Shown: positions 56,977 through 64,000 of the stretch, in pieces
Layout: every line of letters starts with the position of its first letter
Position numbering within the stretch: the stretch's first letter is position 1
Assembly (NCBI GenBank): GCA_964388085.1
Contig: CAYLZW010000005.1
Coordinates: 1 to 64,000 of the forward strand
Source: CAYLZW01 sp964388085
GTDB taxonomy: Bacteria; Myxococcota; UBA727; CAYLZW01
Length of the DNA: 64,000 bases
Direction of reading: 5' to 3'
The notes under the pieces: generated by a model
Databases searched by the model: none
What the model saw: only the letters and a program-made list of their open reading frames with translations
What the model was told of the DNA's origin: nothing
Translations under genes and position numbers: made by a program

Positions 56977-59900
56977 ATGGGAGCCCGAGCGTTGGCCATC
57001 AATCGCGACAAGGTGCTGGCTTCCGCGATCAAGCTCCTCCAGGGCGGGAAGTTCGAGAAGGCGATCGCGGAGTTTCAGAAGCTCGTCGAGGACGATCCGA
57101 AGGACGTGCGCACGATCCTGAAGATCGGTGACACGCACGTGAAGATGGGCCACCGCGAGGAGGCCATCAAGAACTACGAGCGGGTGGCGACCATCTACTC
57201 GGAGCAGGGCTTCTATTTGAAGGCGGTCGCGGTCTTCAAACAGATGCTGCGCGTCGACAGCAACCTCCCCGATGTGCACTTGAAGCTCGCCGAGATGTAC
57301 CAGCAGCTCGGCCTCATCTCGGACAGCCTGCAGCACTATCAGCAGGTCGCCGTCTTCTACGAGCAGTCCGGCAAGCAGAAGGACACGCTGCAGATCCTGA
57401 AGCGCATGGTCGACCTCGACCCGGACAACCTGCCGAGCCGCATCAAGCTCGCCGAGCTGTTCGCGCAACAGGGCCAGCAGGAAGACGCCGTCAGCGAGTT
57501 CAGGAGCGCCGCCTCGTACCTGAAGGAGCACGAGCGCTTCGACGACTTCATCCGCGTCGCCGAGCGGCTCATCTACTTCGATCCGAGCGCCATCGACGTC
57601 ACGCGCGAGCTCTCGCAGCTCTACCTGCAGCGCGGTGAGGCCAAGCTCGCGCTCGGCAAGCTGCAGGTCTGCTTCAAGGCCGACCCGCGCAACCTCGACA
57701 CGCTCACGCTCATCGCGCAGGCGTTCCTCGAGATGCAGCAGGTGCCGAAGACCATCTCCGTCTACAAGGAGATGGCGCGCATTCACGAGGGCAGCGGCGC
57801 GCAGGACGACGCCAAGCACATGTGGAACAAGGTGCTCGAGCTCGACGCCGCCGACGACGAGGCGAAGCAGGCCCTCTCGGGCGCGTCGCGCGCGCCCGAC
57901 GCGAGCGTCGCGCAGGCCGCCGTCGCCGTCGCCGATCCGGACGCCGAGCAGATCGGCAGGCTGCTCACCGAGACGGACGTCTACGTGAAGTACGGCCTCA
58001 AAGAGAAGGCCATCGAGCACCTGCACAGGATCTTCGCGCTGCGGCCCGACCACCTCGAGGGCCACGACAAGCTGCGCGCCATCTACCAGAGCATGGGCAA
58101 CCGCGACGCGCTGGCCACCGAGCTGCGCACGCTCGTGCGCCTCGGCGAGGCGGCGCAAGACCCACGCGTGGCCACCTGGCGCAGGGACCTCGACACGCTG
58201 GCGTCGGCGAAGCCCGCGGCGCGTCCGGCGCCGGCCCCCGTCATCGAGGAGGACGAGCTCCTGCTCGTCGAGGACCCAGACGATCTCATCGTCGATCCGG
58301 AGCTCGGCGACGAGCTCGCGCTGCGCGGCGCCGGCGGGCGTGAGCTGCCGCCCGACCTCGATCTCAGCCAGATGGACGAGCTGTCCATCGACGAGGAGTT
58401 CCCGGACGACGCCATCTTGAGCGACGAGGGAGAGGTGCCGGCCGATCTCTCCGCCGAGGAGGACATGATCGTCCCCGCGGGGGAGCTCGGCGAGGTGTCG
58501 GGCTTCGCGGAGGCCTCGCTCGGCTTCGAAGAGTACGACGCGGTGGAGAGCTTCGACGGCGACCTGCACGCGCCCGCGCCTTTCGACGCGAGCGCCGAGG
58601 GCATCTCGCTCGAGGACGCCGACGCGCTCGTGCAGGAGGCGCTGAAGGGCATGGAGGACCTCTCCGGCGAGGGCCTCGCCTTCCCCGAGGAGCCGTCCTT
58701 CATCCCCATCGGCAGCGACGAGGTGATCGAGGCGTCCGACGCGCTGCCCGACGGCTTCAGCGCCGCTCCCTCACCGCTCGACGACGCGGACAACCCGCTC
58801 GGCGCCACCGCCGTCATGTCTCTCTCGTCCGACGAGATGGACGAGATCAACCGCTTCATCAGCCAGAGCGACAGCCTGCCGCTCGCGGACGCGCAGGACT
58901 TCGAGTCGTTCGCGTCCGGCGAGTCGGTCACGCAGGGCGTCCCCCCGGGTGGCGTGAGCGGCATCGACTTCGACGAGGCGGCCGCCGGCTTCGACAGCGG
59001 CGATGGCCTCGCGGACGCCACCGTCAACACCGGCGGCATGGCGGCGCAGCGGCGCATCACCGAGGACCGCCCGGCCGACCCCTCGCCGCTGCTCACCGAG
59101 CCCGAGTCGCACATGCTCGGCTCCGACGAGCTCGACCTCGATCAGGTGGCCGCCGCCGCCGCCGCCGGCCTCGAGGGCATGGACGCGTCCGAGTTCGCCA
59201 GCATGGGCTTTGGCGACGGGCTCGCCGGCGGCGCCGCGCAGGCCGCGCTCGAGCAGTCGGCGCTCGACGAGGCCGCCCTCGACGAGGCGGCCGCCGGGGT
59301 GCCCGCGGCGCCGAAAAATCTCGGCGTGTCCGACGCCGCCTACGGCTTCGAGGATGATCCGGCGCTGCAGTTCTTCGCCGAGGAGATCGAGGAGGCCGAG
59401 TTCTTCATCCGCCAGGAGCTGCTCGACGAGGCACGCGAGATCCTCAGCGAGATCATCGACGACGTGCCCGAGAGCGCGCGCGCACAATGGATGCTGGCGC
59501 GCATCGACGCCAAGGAGAACGACCAGCCCGAGCCGCCCGCTCCCTGGGCGGAGCGCATCATCGGCGAGGTGGCCGAGGAGATCGGCGACCTGCTCGCCGA
59601 GGAAGCGTTCCCACCGGAGGCGACCGACCAGGTCTCGGCGCTCGAGGTGCTGAGCGCGTTCAAGAAGGGGGTGAAGGAGGTCGTGCGCGACGACGACGCG
59701 GACACGCACTACAACCTCGGCATCGCCTACCGCGAGATGGGCCTGCTCGACGACGCCATCGCGGAGTTCCGCATGTCGGCGGAGTCCACCGCCATGAAGG
59801 CCGACTCGCTGCACCTCATCGGCATCGTGCAGCGCGAGCAGGCGAAGTTCGACGACTCGCTGGCCACCTTCGACGGGGTGCTCGCGCTCGACGTGGCGAC

Positions 59901-60144
59901 CGAGGCCCAGCGCGCGGTGGCGCACTACGAGCGCGGCGTCAGCCTCGAGGGGCTCGGCCGCCTCGGCGAGGCCCGCGGCGCCTTCGAACAAGCGCGCGAC
60001 CTCGGCGCGCAGATGGGTGACCTCGAAGCCAGACTACAAAAGCTCCAGGGACACGCGGGCAACGGCGCGTCTCACGACGTAGGGTTCTCTCCAGCGGACG
60101 ACGACGGCGCCGGCGCGCGTCGCAAGAACATCGATTACGTGTAG
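56977..60144 (+). CDS. TPR scaffold protein with long acidic centre
   Basis: 1055 residues. Residues 10-330 form about eight TPR units (ALAINRDKVLASAIKLLQGG; IKNYERVATIYSEQGFYLKA; VFKQMLRVDSNLPDVHLKLA). About 340-410 is one more pair. From 420 to 830 it is very acidic, rich in Asp, Glu, Ser and Ala (LSIDEEFPDDAILSDEGEVP), and likely unfolded. Further TPR units close the protein (YNLGIAYREMGLLDDAIAEF). It has no signal peptide. It is the first gene of an operon with the ExeA-like ATPase that starts three bases on. A scaffold for a cytoplasmic machine, perhaps polar or secretion/motility related, is likely. The ATG at 56977 fits the TPR start; the reading from 56920 is leader. Confidence 0.85.
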   Translation: MGARALAINRDKVLASAIKLLQGGKFEKAIAEFQKLVEDDPKDVRTILKIGDTHVKMGHREEAIKNYERVATIYSEQGFYLKAVAVFKQMLRVDSNLPDVHLKLAEMYQQLGLISDSLQHYQQVAVFYEQSGKQKDTLQILKRMVDLDPDNLPSRIKLAELFAQQGQQEDAVSEFRSAASYLKEHERFDDFIRVAERLIYFDPSAIDVTRELSQLYLQRGEAKLALGKLQVCFKADPRNLDTLTLIAQAFLEMQQVPKTISVYKEMARIHEGSGAQDDAKHMWNKVLELDAADDEAKQALSGASRAPDASVAQAAVAVADPDAEQIGRLLTETDVYVKYGLKEKAIEHLHRIFALRPDHLEGHDKLRAIYQSMGNRDALATELRTLVRLGEAAQDPRVATWRRDLDTLASAKPAARPAPAPVIEEDELLLVEDPDDLIVDPELGDELALRGAGGRELPPDLDLSQMDELSIDEEFPDDAILSDEGEVPADLSAEEDMIVPAGELGEVSGFAEASLGFEEYDAVESFDGDLHAPAPFDASAEGISLEDADALVQEALKGMEDLSGEGLAFPEEPSFIPIGSDEVIEASDALPDGFSAAPSPLDDADNPLGATAVMSLSSDEMDEINRFISQSDSLPLADAQDFESFASGESVTQGVPPGGVSGIDFDEAAAGFDSGDGLADATVNTGGMAAQRRITEDRPADPSPLLTEPESHMLGSDELDLDQVAAAAAAGLEGMDASEFASMGFGDGLAGGAAQAALEQSALDEAALDEAAAGVPAAPKNLGVSDAAYGFEDDPALQFFAEEIEEAEFFIRQELLDEAREILSEIIDDVPESARAQWMLARIDAKENDQPEPPAPWAERIIGEVAEEIGDLLAEEAFPPEATDQVSALEVLSAFKKGVKEVVRDDDADTHYNLGIAYREMGLLDDAIAEFRMSAESTAMKADSLHLIGIVQREQAKFDDSLATFDGVLALDVATEAQRAVAHYERGVSLEGLGRLGEARGAFEQARDLGAQMGDLEARLQKLQGHAGNGASHDVGFSPADDDGAGARRKNIDYV

Positions 60145-60147
60145 CCG

Positions 60148-61086
60148 ATGAACTTCATCGAATACTTCGAGATGACCCAGGAGCCGTTCTCGAACGCTCC
60201 CGTGAGCCGCTTTTATTACAACAGCGGCCAGCACTCCGAGGCGCTCACGCGGCTCACCTACGCGGCCGACTCCATGAAGGGCCTCGCCGTGCTCGTCGGG
60301 CAGATCGGCGCCGGCAAGACCACGCTCGCGCGCCGCATGCTCGACTCGCTGCCCGAGGACAAATACGAGGCCGCGCTGCTCGTCATCATCCACTCGGGCA
60401 TCACGGCGAGCTGGCTGCTCCGTCGCATCGCCATGCAGCTCGGCGTGCAGAACCCCGCCACCGAGAAGCTCACCTTGCTCGGGCAGCTGTACCAGCGGCT
60501 CGTGCAGATCTACGAGCAGGGCAAGAAGGCCGTCGTCCTCATCGACGAAGCGCAGATGCTCCAGACGCGCGAGCTGATGGAGGAGTTCCGCGGCCTGCTG
60601 AACCTCGAGGTCCCCGAGCGCAAGCTCGTCAGCTTCGTGTTCTTCGGCCTGCCCGAGATCGAGCAGAACCTGATGCTCGACCCGCCGCTCGCCCAGCGCG
60701 TGGCCGTGCGCGTGAAGCTCTCGTCCTTCGATCGCGACGCCACCGAGGCGTACATCAAGCATCGCCTCCGCCTCGCGGGCGCGCAGCGCATGCTGTTCTC
60801 GCCCGAGGCCATCGACGTCATCCACCAGCACTCGCGCGGCATCCCGCGCGTCATCAACACGCTCTGCGACAACGCGCTCTTCGAGGGCTTCCTCGATCGC
60901 CAGCGCGGCGTCGACGCGGAGACCATGAGCAAGATCGTCGAGAACCTCGAGCTGACCATCAACGCGGCCGATCCAGGCAAGGCCGGCGCGGCGGCGAACG
61001 GTGCCGCGGCGGCGGCCCTCCCTCGTCGGAAGAAGATCGACCTGGCGAGCATCGACGCGATGTTGGCCGGGCTGCAGAAGTCCTGA
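60148..61086 (+). CDS. ExeA/GspA-like AAA ATPase
   Basis: 312 residues. An N-terminal EYFEMTQEPFSNAPVSRFYY, typical of ExeA-like proteins, is followed by Walker A (VGQIGAGKTTLAR), Walker B (AVVLIDEAQML), sensor-like FFGLPEIEQNLMLDPPLAQR and a helical C-domain (FSPEAIDVIHQHSRGIPRVI). Relatives serve type II secretion, pili or transposon targeting. It has no peptidoglycan-binding or membrane domain here, unlike full ExeA. It starts three bases after the TPR gene, so the pair is co-translated. A function together with the scaffold is likely. Confidence 0.9.
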   Translation: MNFIEYFEMTQEPFSNAPVSRFYYNSGQHSEALTRLTYAADSMKGLAVLVGQIGAGKTTLARRMLDSLPEDKYEAALLVIIHSGITASWLLRRIAMQLGVQNPATEKLTLLGQLYQRLVQIYEQGKKAVVLIDEAQMLQTRELMEEFRGLLNLEVPERKLVSFVFFGLPEIEQNLMLDPPLAQRVAVRVKLSSFDRDATEAYIKHRLRLAGAQRMLFSPEAIDVIHQHSRGIPRVINTLCDNALFEGFLDRQRGVDAETMSKIVENLELTINAADPGKAGAAANGAAAAALPRRKKIDLASIDAMLAGLQKS

Positions 61087-61095
61087 GACGAGGGA

Positions 61096-63813
61096 TCAGA
61101 GCTCCCGCGCCCCGAGGGGCTTGAAGCTCGCCTCCGGCCCGGTGGTGCCCTCGGGACCGACGATGGCGAGCACCTGCCCCTGCGGCTTGATGATGCGCTG
61201 CGCGACCGCGATGACGTCCGCTTGCGTCACGCCCTCGATGCCCTCGCTGTAGCGGCGGTGCACGTCCCAGCCGAGGCCATACAGCTCGTTCAGCGCCATG
61301 GTGGCCGCGCGCGCGCCGAGGCGCTGGAGGCCGATGTCGTGCGTGCCGACGAGGTAGCGCTGCGAGCGCGACAGCTCCTCGGCCGTGATGCCCTCCTGGC
61401 AGACGCCGTCGAGGAGCGCTTCGATGCCGGCGAGCGCGCGCTCGACCTTGTCGGGGCTCGTGCCCATGTAGACGGTGAAGCTGCCCGGCTCGAGGCCCTC
61501 GATGGAGAAGGCGTTGACCGTGTAGCAGAGCGACTGTTTGTCGCGCAGCTCGAGGAACAGGCGGCCGCCCTGGCCCGACAGCACCGAGCACAAGACCTCG
61601 AGGGCGTAGCGGTCTTTGTCGTCGAGAGTGAGGCCGCGGTAGCCGAGCACGAGGTGGGCCTGCGCGCGGTCACGCACGAGGCGCGCCACGCGCGGGGAGG
61701 TGAGCTCCGGGTCGGGCTTCGGCGGGGGGCGCGGCGCGGCGCCGTTCTTCGGCAGCCGCTCGAGGGTCTCGTCGAGCAGCTCGAGCGTCCAGGCCGCGTC
61801 CATGTCACCCACGACGCTGATGACCGCCTGTTGCCGGGTCACGAGGCTCTCGTAGAAGCCGCGCAGCGCGGGCGGCGTCACCGCGCGCACGACGTCGGGC
61901 GAGCCGAGGACGTCCTGCCGATAGGCGTGGTGGTCCCAGAGGCTCTTGTTGAACAGATCGAAGGCGAGCCCGGCCGGGTTGTCGGCGCGCGCGCGTAGAT
62001 CCTCGAGCACCAGCGTCTTGCTGCGGTCGAGCTCGTCCGCGGCGAACGCGGGCATGGTGAGGCACTGGCCGAGCAGGCTGACGCCTTCGTCGAAGCGCGA
62101 GGTCAAGAACGTGGCGCGCACGCCGATGCTGTTGCGTCCGCCGAAGCCCTCGATGTGGCCGGCCATGGTGTCGACGTTGCGCGCGAGCTCCGACGCGCTC
62201 ATGCGCGCGGTGCCCCGAACGAGCATCTCGGCGGTGAGGTTCGAGTAGCCGGCGGTCGCCTCGTCCTCGACGCGCAGGCCGCCGAGCCAGGTGCAGCGCA
62301 CGGCGACGATGGGGTTCGTGCGATCGGGGACCAGGATGACGCGTCCACCGCCGCTCAGCTCGACGAGGCCGACCTCGTCCGGCTTGCGCGTGCGCTTCGC
62401 GGGCGCCTTCGGCGCGAGCCCGGCCGAGAGGTGCTGCACCAGCGCGGCCGGCTCGACGAGCGCCTCTTGACCCTTCGGCGCCAGCGCGACCACGGTGGCG
62501 GCCTCGGGCACGAGGTATCGGCGCGCCACGCGCTGGACGTCGTCGGCGCTGACCCTTTGCACCCGCCGCTGATACTCGTCCTCGAAGTCGGCGTCGCCGA
62601 TCATGGTGGACCAGTAGCCGAGGCGGCGGGCGAGGCCTTCCACGGTCTCGCGCTGGTAGATGCCGTCGGCAGCGAGGATCGCCTTGGCCTTCGAGAGCTC
62701 CTCCGCCGAGATGGGGCGCTCCTTCAGGCGGTGGATCTCGTCGCCGATGGCGTGCAGCGTCTCGTGCAGCTTGTCGTGGTGCAGCGAGGCGCCGACCACG
62801 ACGAGGCCGGCGTCCCGCGGCGTGTAGGCGTACGCGTAGATCTCGTTGACGAGGCGCTGCTCGTGACGGATGCGGTGCAACAGGCGCGAGGACTCGCCCG
62901 AGCCGAGGATGATGCTCATGACGTCGACGGCGAAGAGATCGTCGTCGCTGATGCCCGGCCCGTGAAAGCCCACGGCGAGCTGGGTCTCCTCCACGTCGTC
63001 GACGAGGCCGGCGGCGCGCGCCTCCTTCTGGGCAGGCTCCTTGGCGCGCGGCGGCAGCTCTCCGGCGACGCCCTTCGCCTTCGAGAAGGCCTTCGAGATG
63101 GCGCTGAGCGCGCGCGCAGGGTCGAAGTCACCGACGGCCACGACGGTGAGGCGATCGGGCCGGTAGTGCGCCTTGTAAAAGCGCAAGATCTGGTCGCGCG
63201 TGAAGGCGCGCACGACCTGCGAGTGCCCGATGACCGGGCGGCGGTAGGGATGCTCCGTATAGGCCGCCCCGAACAGCGCGCGGCTGACGCGGCTCTGCGG
63301 GCTGTCCTCGGCGCGCTTGATCTCCTCGAGGATGACGTCGAGCTCGCGCGCGAGCTCCTCGGGGTCGAAGGACGAGCGCAGGATGGCGTCGGACAAAATG
63401 TCGACGCCGGTCTCGAGGTGCCGACTCGCCATGACGACGTGGTAGACGGTGGCGTCGAGGCTGGTCCAGGCGTTGATGTCGCCGCCCGCCGCCTCCACCT
63501 CGGCGGCGATCTGACCGACGCCGCGGCGCTCGGTGCCCTTGAAGAGCATGTGCTCGTGTACGTGCGCGATGCCGCCCTCGGCGTCGCTCTCGTCGGCGGC
63601 GCCGACGTCCACCCAGACCTGCACCGCGACGACGGGCGCCGCGCGACTCTCGAGCAACACGACCGACACGCCGTTGTCGAGGGTGTGCCGCCGGATGGCG
63701 GGCGAGCTCCTACGCGTGGGCAAAGACTCCTCCAAGGGCAAACTCTCGCTGGCCGCTCGCGCAAGCGCTACGCGAAGGGCGCCGGACGAGGGACCGTAAC
63801 GGGGGCCGGGCAT
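61096..63813 (-). CDS. M16-family zinc metallopeptidase, two-domain form
   Basis: 905 residues. The inverted zinc motif H-x-x-E-H is in GIAHVHEHMLFKGTERRG (near residue 105), with the distal Glu about 75 residues later in VILEEIKRAEDSP. The fold repeats: a second inactive M16 half begins near 490 (GRVILVPDRTNPIVAVRCTW) and ends in the FIEGLEPGSFTVY-like and VGTHDIGLQRLGA parts. Such proteins cleave peptides inside a clamshell; some act in periplasm or cytosol. No clear signal peptide is visible. The ATG at 63813 is uncertain: it lacks a good ribosome site, and a TTG after GGAGGAG downstream is possible. Convergent with the ATPase gene. Confidence 0.88.
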   Translation of the reverse strand: MPGPRYGPSSGALRVALARAASESLPLEESLPTRRSSPAIRRHTLDNGVSVVLLESRAAPVVAVQVWVDVGAADESDAEGGIAHVHEHMLFKGTERRGVGQIAAEVEAAGGDINAWTSLDATVYHVVMASRHLETGVDILSDAILRSSFDPEELARELDVILEEIKRAEDSPQSRVSRALFGAAYTEHPYRRPVIGHSQVVRAFTRDQILRFYKAHYRPDRLTVVAVGDFDPARALSAISKAFSKAKGVAGELPPRAKEPAQKEARAAGLVDDVEETQLAVGFHGPGISDDDLFAVDVMSIILGSGESSRLLHRIRHEQRLVNEIYAYAYTPRDAGLVVVGASLHHDKLHETLHAIGDEIHRLKERPISAEELSKAKAILAADGIYQRETVEGLARRLGYWSTMIGDADFEDEYQRRVQRVSADDVQRVARRYLVPEAATVVALAPKGQEALVEPAALVQHLSAGLAPKAPAKRTRKPDEVGLVELSGGGRVILVPDRTNPIVAVRCTWLGGLRVEDEATAGYSNLTAEMLVRGTARMSASELARNVDTMAGHIEGFGGRNSIGVRATFLTSRFDEGVSLLGQCLTMPAFAADELDRSKTLVLEDLRARADNPAGLAFDLFNKSLWDHHAYRQDVLGSPDVVRAVTPPALRGFYESLVTRQQAVISVVGDMDAAWTLELLDETLERLPKNGAAPRPPPKPDPELTSPRVARLVRDRAQAHLVLGYRGLTLDDKDRYALEVLCSVLSGQGGRLFLELRDKQSLCYTVNAFSIEGLEPGSFTVYMGTSPDKVERALAGIEALLDGVCQEGITAEELSRSQRYLVGTHDIGLQRLGARAATMALNELYGLGWDVHRRYSEGIEGVTQADVIAVAQRIIKPQGQVLAIVGPEGTTGPEASFKPLGAREL

Positions 63814-63925
63814 GGCAGCAATTGAAGAGGCGCTCGGCGCGGTCGCCGACGTGGCGCCCGACGTTGCGAGGGCTGTCCTGCCGTGCAAACTGGAGGGGCC
63901 CTCGCCTGGCGAGCTCGAGGTCCCC

Positions 63926-64000
63926 ATGAGCCGGCTGTCCACGACGTTGAGCCTCTATGAACGCGGGTCCCGCGGCGCGCCGCGCGTGCTCCTCGCCGCC
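63926..64000 (+). CDS. Start of an unidentified gene (partial)
   Basis: The reading frame from the ATG at 63926 (MSRLSTTLSLYERGSRGAPR...) is open to the window edge. GAGG lies six bases before the ATG. An in-frame ATG at 63812 would add 38 residues of less typical codon use. The frame is divergent from the M16 gene; only 25 residues are visible, so no function can be given. Confidence 0.45.
   Translation, partial: MSRLSTTLSLYERGSRGAPRVLLAA

Noticed and set aside
1..64000. tRNA, rRNA, CRISPR arrays, insertion sequences, attachment sites
   Set aside because: Looked for cloverleaf ends, regular spaced repeats, transposase motifs and terminal inverted repeats by eye; none was convincing.

Overview
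The window is 64 kb of very GC-rich DNA (third codon positions almost all G or C) with dense genes on both strands and no rRNA, tRNA, CRISPR array or insertion sequence that I can recognise. The style points to a myxobacterium in the wide sense (Myxococcota, perhaps a Polyangia/Sandaracinaceae-type organism). It has many lipoproteins with Asp-Ala-Gly linkers and Cys-rich repeats, large TPR and acidic scaffold proteins, a PilZ protein, a degenerate receiver protein, an Omp85/TamB pair, and several good -24/-12 (sigma-54) promoter matches. The lineage is inferred from style only; no marker gene is present.

Layout. 1-2297: 3' part missing of a large lipoprotein with L-domain-like repeats. 2298-2725: hairpin-rich spacer. 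2726-4584: two-subunit transketolase. 4777-7120: a pseudo-receiver/J-like fusion, a response regulator and a PilZ protein. 7104-8812: enoyl-CoA hydratase and tRNA modification enzyme TcdA. 8813-9549: debris of a PIN-domain toxin and a DUF559-type endonuclease. 9550-11076: TatD hydrolase and a two-gene toxin-antitoxin-like cassette. 11177-14844: SSF symporter coupled to a class V aminotransferase. 14926-19074: a lipoprotein and a 1026-residue protein ending in a transglutaminase-like domain. 19091-23693: class I aminotransferase, 1-Cys peroxiredoxin, ATP-grasp enzyme, SDR and a small membrane protein. 23713-27474: giant metzincin-type lipoprotein. 27638-29336: grpE and a class B J-protein. 29320-31390: DUF1328, MgtC and MauE/DoxX-like membrane proteins, divergent from a coiled-coil lipoprotein. 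31445-34778: VOC remnant, cysE, rsgA, HU and a small repeat protein. 34810-39074: secreted beta-propeller protein with two paralogous membrane-type proteins. 39292-44419: a low-complexity membrane protein, then a stress island (CBS, Hsp20, flavoprotein, three universal stress proteins). 44407-52467: Omp85 protein and TamB. 52619-56539: ddl, an O-antigen-ligase-like protein and a secreted Cys-rich protein. 56977-63813: TPR scaffold with ExeA-like ATPase, then an M16 peptidase. A partial gene leaves the window at the right edge.

The main cross-cutting observation is a set of GG-N10-GC promoter matches (sigma-54 type) in front of the response regulator, both sides of the DUF1328/lipoprotein divergence, the beta-propeller operon, the CBS gene and the first universal stress protein. 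This would place membrane-stress and cytoplasmic-stress genes under enhancer-dependent control. The best candidates for undescribed biology are the beta-propeller/paralogous membrane protein operon (with an apparent CTG start), the leaderless antitoxin/nucleotidyltransferase-fold cassette with an upstream palindrome, the 1026-residue transglutaminase-like protein, and the pseudo-receiver/J-like fusion. None is proven by sequence alone.
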